A DNA stretch of 35,471 nucleotides from Bacteroidales bacterium (GTDB taxonomy: Bacteria > Bacteroidota > Bacteroidia > Bacteroidales > JAAYJT01), in assembly GCA_014860575.1 (NCBI GenBank), contig JACZJK010000055.1:1-35471 (forward strand). Reading direction: 5' to 3'. The translations under genes were made by a program, and so were the position numbers. Position 1 is the stretch's first letter, and each line of letters begins with the position of its first letter. The notes under the pieces are model-generated. The model worked only from the letters and a program-made list of their open reading frames with translations. It searched no databases and was not told the DNA's origin. This document shows, piece after piece, positions 8,901 to 17,909 of the stretch.

Positions 8901-9030
8901 TGTCTCAAAAGGTCTAATCTTGTCATCCTGATCCGCCGCTGTGGAGAAGGATCTCTTCTAAGCTTCAAAACCAGTTCCTTCGTTACACTCAGGATGACAA
9001 AAAATCGTAAACACACACGTTTTGAGATAG
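8901..9030. repeat. Imperfect palindromic intergenic element
   Basis: TGTCATCCTGA (8921-8931) is perfectly complementary to TCAGGATGACA (8989-8999), and outer arms TGTCTCAAAA (8901-8910) and TTTTGAGATA (9020-9029) pair with one or two mismatches. The 130 bp unit has no coding capacity and looks like a dispersed, MITE-like or structured repeat. It occupies the roughly 400 bp gap between the anion permease and the CotH gene; the rest of that gap is AT-rich and shows only a weak TACCTTTA promoter-like word at 9148-9155. Confidence 0.65.
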
Positions 9031-9190
9031 TCTTTAATATTCAGCAAGTTGAGCGGCTTTAGCCACATTAAAAACCATTTAGCTCCAACTGAATATTTAC
9101 CTGCTAAATGGCCGGTTCATTTTTCGAAACCTGTTCCAGGACTTTCTTACCTTTACCGAAATTTTGCAATATTCTGTTAATCATCTAAAA

Positions 9191-11464
9191 ATGCCGAATA
9201 AACCTCTGTTTATAATACTAGCTTTTGTCACACTGTTATTCAAACTTATTGCACAGCCTGCATTTCCTGAACCGGGTCCGTTATATGTTTCCAACACCGT
9301 TCCAAGAATTGATATTGTGATCCATCCCGATTCATTGGCCTGGATTTACGAGAACGTTGAAAGCAATCATGAATTCAGGGCAACCTTCGTTTTCAACAAT
9401 GGAGATATTCATGATACGATCAACGATATTGGGTTCAGGTTGAGAGGAAACACATCGCGGCATTCACAAAAGAAATCGCTGAAGGTTTCCTTCAATACCT
9501 TTATTTCCGGACGAAAATATCATGGCGTGGAAAAGCTCAATCTGAATGGCGAGCACAACGACCCTTCGGTGATCAGGGCAAGGCTGGTGTGGGATATTTT
9601 CAACCAAAGCAAGGTAGCTGTTCCACGATCCAATCATGTTAGGGTTTACATCAATGGCAACTACTATGGCCTGTACATCAATGTGGAGCATATTGATGAG
9701 AACTTTGTAAAATCACGGTTTGGGAACAATGATGGTGATCTCTACAAATGCCTTTGGCCGGCTGACCTTGATTATCTTGGTTCGAACCCGAACCTTTACA
9801 AACTTGAACATAGCGGAAGACGGGTTTATGATCTGAAAATTCAGGAAAACGACGACTATACATTGATTGCTGAATTTATTAACACGCTCAACAATACCAC
9901 TATAAGCCAATTACCCTGCGAACTCGAAAAGATCTTTAATGTGCAGGATTATCTGAAGATTGCTGCGCTGGATATCCTCACGGCCAACTGGGATGGCTAC
10001 ATTTTTAACAAGAACAATTTTTATCTTTATTTTAACACTGACACCGGGCTATTTGAGTACATTCCTTACGATGTTGACAATTCATTCGGCATTGACTGGT
10101 TCAATGTCAATTGGTCAACCCGGAATATTTATTCCTGGAATCCTTCTTCGAGTTCAGAAAAGCGGGCGCTCTACTCTCGCATCATGCAAGTGCCTGAATA
10201 CAAGGCGCAGTTTACCTATTACCTGAAGCAGGCTGTTAACCATGTCACCGCAACCCAGACTTTTATAGATTCCGTCAACAGCATTAAGGATTTAATTTCG
10301 CCTTACCTGGTTTACGATCCATATTACCCGCTTGATTATGGCTACAATATGAACTCATTCAACAACTCGTATTATCAGGCGCTTGGCGACCACGTCCCGA
10401 TTGGTTTGTTTCCATTCTTCACCAACCGCAACGCTTCAGCGCTTGCACAGGCCAGCAATATAAATGCACCGCCGATGATTAAGTATATCAGGCATAATCA
10501 TCCACGGCCCGGTCAGCAGGTGCTTATAAATGCATTTGTTGAAGACGAGGATGAAAACCCTCTTGTTGAAGTTGAATACCGTGTGAATGGAAATGCATGG
10601 AGCCAGGTAACGATGTCCGACGATGGCCAGCAAAACGATGGACTTGCTGGTGATAAAACCTTTGGCGTTTACCTGGATGCTTTCCCTGCAAATACAATGC
10701 TCGAATTCAGGATAAGCGCCGGTGATTCTCAGCAGTCAAGCTCGCTGAAACCTTGCGATCCGGTTTTCTGGCTGATCGCGCACCCATCAGGAGTATCACT
10801 GTATATCAATGAATTTATGGCCAGCAACAGCACCACCATTGCTGATGAATTTGGCGAGTACGACGATTGGATTGAGATTTTCAATGCCGGTAGCGAACCC
10901 GTCTGGCTTGGGGATAAATATCTTAGCGATAACCTGAATAATCCGACAAAATGGGCATTCCCAGATACGACGATCAGTGCCGGAGGTTTCCTGATCGTGT
11001 GGGCCGATGGTCAACCGGAACAGGGGCCTATGCATACACCATATAAACTGGACAAGGATGGCGAAGAAATTGGTTTGTTCGATAATGAGGTTTCAAATTA
11101 TGCTTTGATTGACAGTTACGTTTATGGATCTCAGGAGACGGATATTTCCATGGGCCGTAATGGTGACGGGGCAGGGGAGTGGGTGTTTTTTACGACCCCA
11201 ACACCGGGTAGCAGCAATGGAGTTTCAGGAATCCAAAATCCGGAATCGCCCATCAAACCGTTGAATTTCTGGCCAAATCCTGTCACAGGCAATTTCATAT
11301 ATTTCGATGAAGCTGTGGACTTCCAGATTTTCAACCTGCAAGGCTTGATGCTCATGCAGGCTGAAAAGGTTCAAAATGCTGATATCACAGATTTACCGGC
11401 AGGGATTTACCTTGTTAAAGCTTTAGAACACAGTGCTGTAAAGCTGGTGATTCTCAGGCGTTAA
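9191..11464 (+). CDS. Secreted CotH-kinase family protein with lamin-tail domain and T9SS sorting domain
   Basis: A 757-residue exported protein. After a signal peptide (about 1-21) comes a CotH-type protein/phosphotransfer domain: FRLRGNTSRHS (82-92), KKSLKVSF (94-101), KLNLNGEHNDPSVIRARL (115-132), VYINGNYYGLY (152-162), and IPYDVDNSFG (291-300) with the Asp pair of the kinase site. CotH proteins are atypical secreted kinases. A lamin-tail domain follows (YINEFMASNS to about residue 675), and the last 75 residues (FWPNPVTGNF onward, ending VKLVILRR) form a type A C-terminal sorting domain for type IX secretion, so the protein should be placed on the cell surface or released. A TTG exists 27 bp upstream, but ATG 9191 begins the signal peptide directly and is preferred. 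It overlaps the convergent clpB by 4 bp with no terminator between them. Confidence 0.85.
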   Translation: MPNKPLFIILAFVTLLFKLIAQPAFPEPGPLYVSNTVPRIDIVIHPDSLAWIYENVESNHEFRATFVFNNGDIHDTINDIGFRLRGNTSRHSQKKSLKVSFNTFISGRKYHGVEKLNLNGEHNDPSVIRARLVWDIFNQSKVAVPRSNHVRVYINGNYYGLYINVEHIDENFVKSRFGNNDGDLYKCLWPADLDYLGSNPNLYKLEHSGRRVYDLKIQENDDYTLIAEFINTLNNTTISQLPCELEKIFNVQDYLKIAALDILTANWDGYIFNKNNFYLYFNTDTGLFEYIPYDVDNSFGIDWFNVNWSTRNIYSWNPSSSSEKRALYSRIMQVPEYKAQFTYYLKQAVNHVTATQTFIDSVNSIKDLISPYLVYDPYYPLDYGYNMNSFNNSYYQALGDHVPIGLFPFFTNRNASALAQASNINAPPMIKYIRHNHPRPGQQVLINAFVEDEDENPLVEVEYRVNGNAWSQVTMSDDGQQNDGLAGDKTFGVYLDAFPANTMLEFRISAGDSQQSSSLKPCDPVFWLIAHPSGVSLYINEFMASNSTTIADEFGEYDDWIEIFNAGSEPVWLGDKYLSDNLNNPTKWAFPDTTISAGGFLIVWADGQPEQGPMHTPYKLDKDGEEIGLFDNEVSNYALIDSYVYGSQETDISMGRNGDGAGEWVFFTTPTPGSSNGVSGIQNPESPIKPLNFWPNPVTGNFIYFDEAVDFQIFNLQGLMLMQAEKVQNADITDLPAGIYLVKALEHSAVKLVILRR

Positions 11465-14049
11465 TTTGTAAACACCACTTTTCCATTAACTTCGTCAACC
11501 AGGATTCTCTGATCCCTGCTCAGTTTACCGGCCAGCAACTCTTTTGAAAGTACATTCAGGACTTCGCGCTGGATAACCCGTTTGAGGGGCCTGGCGCCAT
11601 ACTGAGGATCAAAGCCCAATTGTGCAATAAGTTTGATCGCCGCATCCGTATAGGCCATATTGAATCCATTCTGCTCAAGCATTGATTTTACTGCTTCAAG
11701 CTGCAGTTTTACAATGCCTTCAATTTCATTTTCAGTCAGTGGCCTGAACATGATAATTTCGTCAATCCTGTTTAAAAATTCGGGCCGAATGCTGTGCCTG
11801 AGCAGGTCAAACACCTGCTGACGGGTAATTTCTATTTGCTCTTCCCGGTTCTCATCACTCATTTTTTCAAACATTTCCTGGATCAGGTGCGAACCTATAT
11901 TTGAAGTCATGATAATGATACTATTCCGGAAATCAGCAGTCCGGCCTTTATTATCAGTTAAACGGCCGTCATCCAACACCTGCAGCAAGATATTAAACAC
12001 ATCGGGATGTGCTTTTTCAATTTCGTCGAGCAGCACAACGGCGTAGGGTCTACGGCGGATCTTTTCAGTCAGCTGCCCACCTTCATCGTAGCCAACATAG
12101 CCCGGAGGGGCTCCAATAAGCCTGGATACGGTATGCCTTTCCTGGTATTCCGACATATCAATCCTCACCATGGCGTTCTCATCGTTAAACAGATACTCCG
12201 CCAAAGCCTTAGCCAGTTCTGTTTTGCCTACACCGGTGGTTCCCATAAAGATAAAGGAGCCTACAGGCCTTTTGGCATCCTGCAATCCGGCACGGCTGCG
12301 GCGGATGGCATTGGCCAGGGCCTCAATTGCTTCATCCTGGCCTACCACACGTTTGTGCAGTTCAACTTCCAGGTTCAACAGTTTTTCCCGTTCGCTCTGC
12401 AGCATCCGGTTAACCGGAATCCCTGTCCAGCGCGAAACGATTTCTGCAATTTCTTCGGCCCCCACTTCTTCATTTACCATCGGGTCATCACCTTGCAGTT
12501 TCTGCAGTTTCGTTTTAAGATGTTCAAGCTGGATCTCGGCATTTTTGATAAGGCCATATCTTATCTCTGCAACCCTGCCGTAATTTCCTTCACGCTCGGC
12601 ATGCTCTGCTTCGAACTTGAAATTTTCAATAGCTTTCTTTTGCTGCTGTATCTTGTCAACCACTTCTTTTTCCGATTGCCATTTGGCTTTCAGGCTGTTT
12701 CGCGATTCGCTCAGGTTGGCCAATTCGCGGTTGAGTTGCTCAAGCTTATCCTTATCGTTTTCCCTTTTGATCGCTTCGCGCTCAATTTCAAGCTGCCTGA
12801 TCCTGCGCTCAACCTCATCAAGGGCTTCCGGCACCGAATTGATTTCGAGCCGAAGCTTTGATGCTGCTTCATCAATCAGGTCAATGGCTTTATCAGGAAG
12901 AAACCTGTCAGTGATATAGCGCTGCGACAGCTCAACTGCCGAAATGATCGCTTCATCTTTGATCCGAACCTGATGATGCGATTCGTAGCGTTCTTTCAGG
13001 CCTCTCAAAATTGAAATTGCATCGGGTGTAGAAGGTTCATTGATCATCACAATCTGGAACCTCCGCTCCAGGGCTTTGTCTTTCTCGAAGTATTTCTGGT
13101 ATTCCTTAAGCGTCGTTGCTCCAATGGCGCGTAACTCGCCACGGGCAAGGGTAGGTTTTAATATATTGGCAGCGTCCATTGCTCCTTCACCACCACCGGC
13201 GCCAACCAGCGTATGGATCTCATCAATGAAAAGTACAACTTCCCCATCCGATGAAATTACTTCCTTTACGACACTTTTTAAGCGTTCCTCAAACTCGCCT
13301 TTGTATTTTGCCCCGGCAATGAGTGCGCCCATATCAAGTGAATAAACCTGCTTGCTCTTCAGGTTTTCAGGAACGTCGCCATTGATGATCCTGTGCGCAA
13401 GTCCTTCGGCAATGGCAGTTTTTCCGACTCCTGGTTCGCCAATCAGGATGGGATTGTTTTTTGTGCGTCGTGTAAGAATTTGCAAAACCCTGCGTATTTC
13501 ATCATCACGGCCGATTACCGGATCCAGTTTGCCCTCGCGTGCAAGTTCATTGAGGTTGCGTGCATATCGGTTCAATGCATTGTAAGTGTCCTCAGCAGTT
13601 TTACTCTTCACCGGGTTTCCCTGTCGCAACATTTTGATGGCCTGCTTAAGGTCTTTTAAGTTTATTCCCTCTGCTTTAAGCATCTGGGCGGTTTGGTCGC
13701 CTGCTTGCAAAATGGCAAGCAACAGATGTTCTATGGCAACAAATTCATCCCCGGATTCTTTCAGGAAAGAACTCGCTTTCACAAGCGTTTCCCGAGCTTC
13801 ATTGCTGAAATATCGTTCAGCCCCACTTACTTTTGGAAGGCTCTTTAGGATTTCATCTGCCTGTTGGCCAATGCGATCCGGATTCGCATTCAGTTTCTTG
13901 AATAAGAAAGGCGCTACATTTTCATCAACAGCCAAAATTCCTTTGAGGATATGGACATTTTCAATGGCTTGGTGCTGAAAGCCCGTGGCAATCTCTTGTG
14001 CCTTTTGAATGGCCTCCTGCGATTTTATTGTGAAGTTGTTCAGGTTCAT
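11461..14049 (-). CDS. clpB: ATP-dependent chaperone ClpB
   Basis: The Hsp100 disaggregase that works with DnaK to resolubilise aggregated proteins in the cytoplasm. The 862-residue length is normal. Order of domains: Clp N-domain repeats (about 1-145), first AAA+ module with Walker A GEPGVGKT (204-211) and [16 protein letters not shown] Walker B, a long coiled-coil middle domain (about 410-530, with the [20 protein letters not shown] type heptads), and the second AAA+ module with GTTGVGKT (about 605-612), the YVGYDEGG pore loop and [14 protein letters not shown]. The middle domain separates ClpB from ClpA/ClpX and no ClpP-binding loop is apparent. The gene stands alone; a near-consensus TAATTTTA lies just upstream on the minus strand but I saw no heat-shock-specific site. 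Confidence 0.97.
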   Translation of the reverse strand: MNLNNFTIKSQEAIQKAQEIATGFQHQAIENVHILKGILAVDENVAPFLFKKLNANPDRIGQQADEILKSLPKVSGAERYFSNEARETLVKASSFLKESGDEFVAIEHLLLAILQAGDQTAQMLKAEGINLKDLKQAIKMLRQGNPVKSKTAEDTYNALNRYARNLNELAREGKLDPVIGRDDEIRRVLQILTRRTKNNPILIGEPGVGKTAIAEGLAHRIINGDVPENLKSKQVYSLDMGALIAGAKYKGEFEERLKSVVKEVISSDGEVVLFIDEIHTLVGAGGGEGAMDAANILKPTLARGELRAIGATTLKEYQKYFEKDKALERRFQIVMINEPSTPDAISILRGLKERYESHHQVRIKDEAIISAVELSQRYITDRFLPDKAIDLIDEAASKLRLEINSVPEALDEVERRIRQLEIEREAIKRENDKDKLEQLNRELANLSESRNSLKAKWQSEKEVVDKIQQQKKAIENFKFEAEHAEREGNYGRVAEIRYGLIKNAEIQLEHLKTKLQKLQGDDPMVNEEVGAEEIAEIVSRWTGIPVNRMLQSEREKLLNLEVELHKRVVGQDEAIEALANAIRRSRAGLQDAKRPVGSFIFMGTTGVGKTELAKALAEYLFNDENAMVRIDMSEYQERHTVSRLIGAPPGYVGYDEGGQLTEKIRRRPYAVVLLDEIEKAHPDVFNILLQVLDDGRLTDNKGRTADFRNSIIIMTSNIGSHLIQEMFEKMSDENREEQIEITRQQVFDLLRHSIRPEFLNRIDEIIMFRPLTENEIEGIVKLQLEAVKSMLEQNGFNMAYTDAAIKLIAQLGFDPQYGARPLKRVIQREVLNVLSKELLAGKLSRDQRILVDEVNGKVVFTN

Positions 14050-14381
14050 AAGTGTAAAATTATTTTTTAGTTGCTTAGGTTTCGAAATTAACGCCCGTAG
14101 ATACAGATCGCTTTTTTGTGATGCAGTGATGCAGTAATGCAGTACGGGATTTTTGCCAACTGCAGACTGTCTACTGCCAACTTTTCCATCAAACGGAGAA
14201 CTGTAAAACCTCGTGGGTTATATGTTTTTAAAATTGAAATTGATCTGTTGCTTACCTCACTTTGTGCTATTTCAACGGCGAAAACAGCAAATCAAGATTC
14301 GTTCCAACACCATTACATGTTGTTAATCATTCAATTGCGTCATGAGTATTCAAAGCGTAACTGTCAATGTGGCCGGGATGC
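14050..14381. other. Intergenic region without a convincing gene
   Basis: The 330 bp between clpB (its start side) and ppk2 (its stop side) holds a short GATGCAGT/AATGCAGT array (about 14119-14144) and AT-rich sequence. One 83-codon reading frame (14137-14388) overlaps the array and has no recognisable protein character. I see no clear terminator for ppk2. Confidence 0.5.
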
Positions 14382-15188
14382 TCAGTAAACCTCCGGAACA
14401 AAACTCTGATCGGCAAACGGTGTTCTGACGTATCCTTTGCCTTCAGGCCGGGGTGGCAGTTTAGTGATGGAAGGTGGCAACTCTTTATAAGGAACCATGC
14501 TTAGTAAATGATGAATCGTGTTGAGCCTGGCCCGGCGTTTATCATCGGCATTAACAACCCACCAGGGCGATTGCTTGGTATCGGTATAAGAAAACATTTC
14601 ATCCTTAGCTCTTGAATACTCAACCCAACGGCTCCTAGATTCCAGGTCCATCGGGCTAAGCTTCCATATTTTGGTTGGATCCAACAGGCGGTTTTGAAAT
14701 CTTTCTTCTTGCTCCTCTTCGCTAACCGAGAACCAATATTTGATCAGAATAATGCCCGAGCGGATAAGCATCCGTTCAAAATTTGGACAGGATCGCAAAA
14801 ACTCCCAGTATTCCTCATCACTGCAATAACCCATCACGCGTTCAACCCCGGCACGGTTGTACCAACTGCGATCGAACAAAACCATTTCGCCGGCAGCAGG
14901 CAGGTGGGGAGCATAACGCTGATAATACCATTGTGTTTTTTCCTTTTCAGTCGGAACACCAAGAGCGACAACGCGGCAGATGCGGGGATTGAGTGGTTGA
15001 GTGATCCTGGCGATAACGCCGCCCTTACCGGCAGCATCCCTGCCCTCAAAAATGATCACTACTTTTAATCCATGATCTTTTACCCAATCCTGAAGCCTGA
15101 CCAGCTCAACCTGTAAACGCCCCAGTTCTTCCTTATAGAATTTTCGGGGCAGTTTCTTGTCTTTGGATAAGTCACTGTTTTCTTCCAT
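14382..15188 (-). CDS. ppk2: Polyphosphate kinase 2 (PPK2, class I-like)
   Basis: A P-loop kinase that transfers phosphate between polyphosphate and nucleotides, usually making ATP or GTP from the diphosphate. Seen: Walker A GRDAAGKGG (49-57), the FDRSWYNRAGVERVMG Walker B/lid motif (106-121), and the GVPTEKEKTQWYYQRY segment (78-92); these are the PPK2 signatures, and 268 residues is the one-domain size. It follows the pyrophosphatase gene by 24 bp and should be co-transcribed with it. Whether it prefers ADP or AMP cannot be decided from motifs alone; the context suggests a role in phosphate and energy balance. Confidence 0.93.
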   Translation of the reverse strand: MEENSDLSKDKKLPRKFYKEELGRLQVELVRLQDWVKDHGLKVVIIFEGRDAAGKGGVIARITQPLNPRICRVVALGVPTEKEKTQWYYQRYAPHLPAAGEMVLFDRSWYNRAGVERVMGYCSDEEYWEFLRSCPNFERMLIRSGIILIKYWFSVSEEEQEERFQNRLLDPTKIWKLSPMDLESRSRWVEYSRAKDEMFSYTDTKQSPWWVVNADDKRRARLNTIHHLLSMVPYKELPPSITKLPPRPEGKGYVRTPFADQSFVPEVY

Positions 15189-15212
15189 GGTGATGAGCGT
15201 TTAATTACTGAT

Positions 15213-15896
15213 CTATTTCATCATATCGTATTCAGAAAGAAGTATATCCAGGTTTTCAAATTTTGCTCTATAATCATCCATTGATCTGCGGATCACTTCA
15301 TGTGCTTCAGCAGCATTGTAGGTATGGGTGATTTCACAATCCCTCGGGTTTCCCGGTAAATCCTTGTAAGTAAGAAAATAATGCTTCAGGCGTTGGACCA
15401 CGAGATCCGGACAATCAGCAACATCAGTATAATGGCCGTACACTGCGTCATCCTTCAGCACTGCGATAATTTTATCGTCTGCCTGGTTAAGATCAATCAT
15501 TCTGAACCCTCCGATAGGAATTGCATGTACAAGGATATCGCCATGAGAAATTGATTTTTCAGCAAGCACGCAAATATCCAGTGGATCACCATCGCCTATT
15601 ACATCAGTTCTGCCGGTTTTTTCTTTGGCAAATTCAGCAATTTTTTCCGCACACAGTGTTTGGGGGATAAAGCCATACAGCGCCGGCAGCACATTGGAAT
15701 ATTTCTGTGGCCGGTCAATGCGCAGGTAACCGCTTACTTTGTCCACTTCATACTTAACAGTGTCAGTAGTTACCATTTCAATATAACAAGTAAGTATTTC
15801 GGGCGCTCTGTGGCCCACTTCCACCCCATGCCAGGGATGTGATTTATACCTGAGACCCATCAATCTTCCTATTGGGTCCATTAAGCGATTTCCCAT
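15213..15896 (-). CDS. ppa: Inorganic pyrophosphatase, family I
   Basis: Hydrolyses pyrophosphate to phosphate, pulling biosynthetic reactions forward. Family I signatures are present: VKYEVDKVSG with the Lys/Glu substrate-site residues (48-56), YGFIPQT (74-80), and the Mg-binding GDGDPLDICVL (101-111) with the D-x-D-P-x-D pattern. The length (227 residues) suits a eukaryote-like or long bacterial form. A longer TTG start at 15920 is possible, but a TACATTTG promoter element (15925-15918) overlaps it, so ATG 15896 is preferred. ppk2 follows 24 bp downstream, giving a PPi/polyphosphate operon. Sulfate activation by CysD/CysN in the same window releases PPi, although those genes are about 13 kb away. 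Confidence 0.94.
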   Translation of the reverse strand: MGNRLMDPIGRLMGLRYKSHPWHGVEVGHRAPEILTCYIEMVTTDTVKYEVDKVSGYLRIDRPQKYSNVLPALYGFIPQTLCAEKIAEFAKEKTGRTDVIGDGDPLDICVLAEKSISHGDILVHAIPIGGFRMIDLNQADDKIIAVLKDDAVYGHYTDVADCPDLVVQRLKHYFLTYKDLPGNPRDCEITHTYNAAEAHEVIRRSMDDYRAKFENLDILLSEYDMMK

Positions 15897-15917
15897 TGGA
15901 TTATAATTTTTAGAAAA

Positions 15918-15925
15918 CAAATGTA
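15918..15925 (-). promoter_or_regulatory. Putative -7 promoter element for the ppa-ppk2 operon
   Basis: On the minus strand TACATTTG (15925-15918) is a full TAnnTTTG match; transcription would start near 15911, 15 bases before ATG 15896. No clear -33 TTTG is found. The element decides against the upstream TTG start. Confidence 0.45.
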
Positions 15926-16193
15926 ACGAATCGTAGCGGATAAGTAACTATATTTCTTGGTTCCAGCGAAAAGTCTATCAGGGATGCGGTTTGATCGTTA
16001 AAATGACAAATCATAAAATAATTGATTTGAGAACAAGAATTAAAGAATTATGATTTTCGAACATAGGATGGCACTTCATAAATCGCTGTTCGTTAACTTA
16101 GCGAAGCGTTCTCACCGGAGGTAATACTTGTTCGCACTTCTTCAAAAAATCCTCGCGTTACCGCGCTTTCGTGGTAATATCCCGCTAAACTCT
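15926..16193. other. Intergenic stretch with no gene seen, ending in a CTAAACT array
   Basis: No coding sequence is apparent. A CTAAACTCT array begins at about 16184 and runs across the stop codon of the next gene to about 16215. The GTTCGTTAACTTAGCGAAGCG sequence near 16088-16110 contains a partial inverted repeat. No terminator with a T run was found for the gene ending at 16194. Confidence 0.45.
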
Positions 16194-17909
16194 CTAAACT
16201 TCTAAACTCTCTAAACCCGATTTCGTTGTAAGCCTTATCCCGACTTTCATTTTGAGTTTGTTCCAGGACGCAATAGGAATGAACTGCATCCGCTTGGCAT
16301 CAATCACTGTAATATTACCGCTCCCTGACAATGTATGCATGCCCTTGCTGAATTGCCATTTTTTTAAAGGGAAAAGTTCAGTAGCTGGTTGTTCAATAAA
16401 TTCTTCCGGGCTGAGTGTAAGCACTTGGTTGATAACAAGGCTTCCGCCGTAGGTTCTGCTGCAATTCTGGGCCGGACGATACAATGTGTTGCCAACAATG
16501 AATGGTTTACCGGCAGATCTTGATGAGCTTATATCTGTTTTTACCGGATTGTTGATATGTGCTTGAAATGGGCCTTCCATTTGCGTTGAATACCATATAT
16601 ATAAACTTTCCGATGGGTAGCCAAGCATGGTTCCAAACAGCCACCAATATGCACCCCACTTAAACAAAACAGGGTCAATAATTGGTTCTGGCAATAAATC
16701 AGTAACATGCTCAAAACTCTTTTCATTGCAACTCAGCCGGTACAAACTCAATTTGCCTGAGGCAGCATTTTCTGGCAGGCAGTAAATATCAACCCCGTGT
16801 TCGAAAAGAAAAGGAAATGAAAAGTGTGAACCATCATTCAGCGCTGCAACACCGGTTTCATTTGATTCATTCAAGTCAAGTGTGAGTTGTCCGATATCGC
16901 CACGCATGCCACTGTAATCGTATTTTTCATACACAACACGATGCACTTCACCAAGGTTATAAACAAAGGGATCGGCAACATAGGTGTTACTCGAAGGCTT
17001 TGGCAACCATTTGATTCGCTTGCTGTAAGCATCCCATCTGAACGCTACTTTTTCCATGGGTGCTTCAATGTAACCTATATTCCATTTTTCATGCAACAAA
17101 ATATCTTTCAGATGGAACCTGATCCGGTTCGTAGAAATTTTGATAGCAAACCAAATCATGAGAAGGTTTCCCGGAGCTTTGCTGACCTGTGCCTGGGTAG
17201 AACTACCGGGTGCATCAAGATATCCTGCAATGTCATTTTGAATATCATTGCAAACCTGCAATACCCAGGGAACAGAGCCTGCATAAACGCGTTCCAGGTT
17301 TTCGCGGTATGAATGTTTGATTGTACCGAACCATCCTTTGCGCAATATTACTCCCCCATCGAGTTTCTCATTGAGTTTTTGCAATACAGCGCCGGTGACA
17401 GGGTCGTTCCTGTAAATCTCCCAGAAACAGGGCGGACCGCCACGATACCGTTGCTCATCGCCGTGGTGAAACGACCAGATACCATACCTTGCAGCCTGCA
17501 GCACTTTTCCCCTGAGGATGTTGAAACCAAACCTCAGGATAAAATCCAGCTTTTGTTGCAGTATAAAACTTACATCCTCATCAGCAAAGAATTCGCTGAA
17601 ATCAACCTTCCGGATCTGACAATACTGAACAGGAACGTTTTTCAACGTTTGGCTCATTTCAACTTCCTGCTTCATAACAGGCTTAAAGATGTAGCGCTGG
17701 TATAAGCGGTATAGCAGTAACTTCCAGGGGTATTGTTTAAACTTTTGAAATCCGGAAATACTGCTTTCTTCTTTGGCCTTCATGATAATCAGCGAGGGTT
17801 GATGGCCATTTGCTATCAGCAGCTCAGTAATTTCGGCCTGCCAGCGATAAAACGTCAGGGAACTGCATAAGATGCCGAATTTCAATCCTTCGCGCTCAGA
17901 CATATTCAT
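16194..17909 (-). CDS. Formyltransferase-like domain fused to a GINT1-like beta-propeller (probable glycan-modifying enzyme)
   Basis: A 571-residue two-part protein. Residues about 8-210 resemble the formyltransferase N-terminal domain (PurN/Fmt/ArnA fold): a Rossmann-like start FGILCSS, FGFNILRG (127-134), and WSFHHGDEQRYRGGPP (145-160) followed by LDGGVIL (183-189). The His (148) and Asp (184) of the N-x-H...D catalytic set are kept, but the Asn position appears as Ser146. Residues about 280-560 resemble the bladed beta-propeller of glucosamine inositolphosphorylceramide transferase-like proteins (YVADPFVY, and a later DPVLFKWGAYWWLFGT blade). The start overlaps the stop of the GT4 gene by 1 bp (TAATG), so the two are translationally coupled and likely act on one glycan. 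The stop codon lies within a CTAAACT repeat. Sugar N-formylation or sugar transfer are both possible; function is inferred. Confidence 0.7.
   Translation of the reverse strand: MNMSEREGLKFGILCSSLTFYRWQAEITELLIANGHQPSLIIMKAKEESSISGFQKFKQYPWKLLLYRLYQRYIFKPVMKQEVEMSQTLKNVPVQYCQIRKVDFSEFFADEDVSFILQQKLDFILRFGFNILRGKVLQAARYGIWSFHHGDEQRYRGGPPCFWEIYRNDPVTGAVLQKLNEKLDGGVILRKGWFGTIKHSYRENLERVYAGSVPWVLQVCNDIQNDIAGYLDAPGSSTQAQVSKAPGNLLMIWFAIKISTNRIRFHLKDILLHEKWNIGYIEAPMEKVAFRWDAYSKRIKWLPKPSSNTYVADPFVYNLGEVHRVVYEKYDYSGMRGDIGQLTLDLNESNETGVAALNDGSHFSFPFLFEHGVDIYCLPENAASGKLSLYRLSCNEKSFEHVTDLLPEPIIDPVLFKWGAYWWLFGTMLGYPSESLYIWYSTQMEGPFQAHINNPVKTDISSSRSAGKPFIVGNTLYRPAQNCSRTYGGSLVINQVLTLSPEEFIEQPATELFPLKKWQFSKGMHTLSGSGNITVIDAKRMQFIPIASWNKLKMKVGIRLTTKSGLESLEV

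Noticed and set aside
12007-12861. Long open frame opposite clpB
   Set aside because: It is the mirror frame of the strongly conserved clpB gene and shows no protein family character.
14137-14388. 83-codon open frame between clpB and ppk2
   Set aside because: It overlaps a GATGCAGT array, has no promoter or conserved motif, and runs into ppk2 on the opposite strand.
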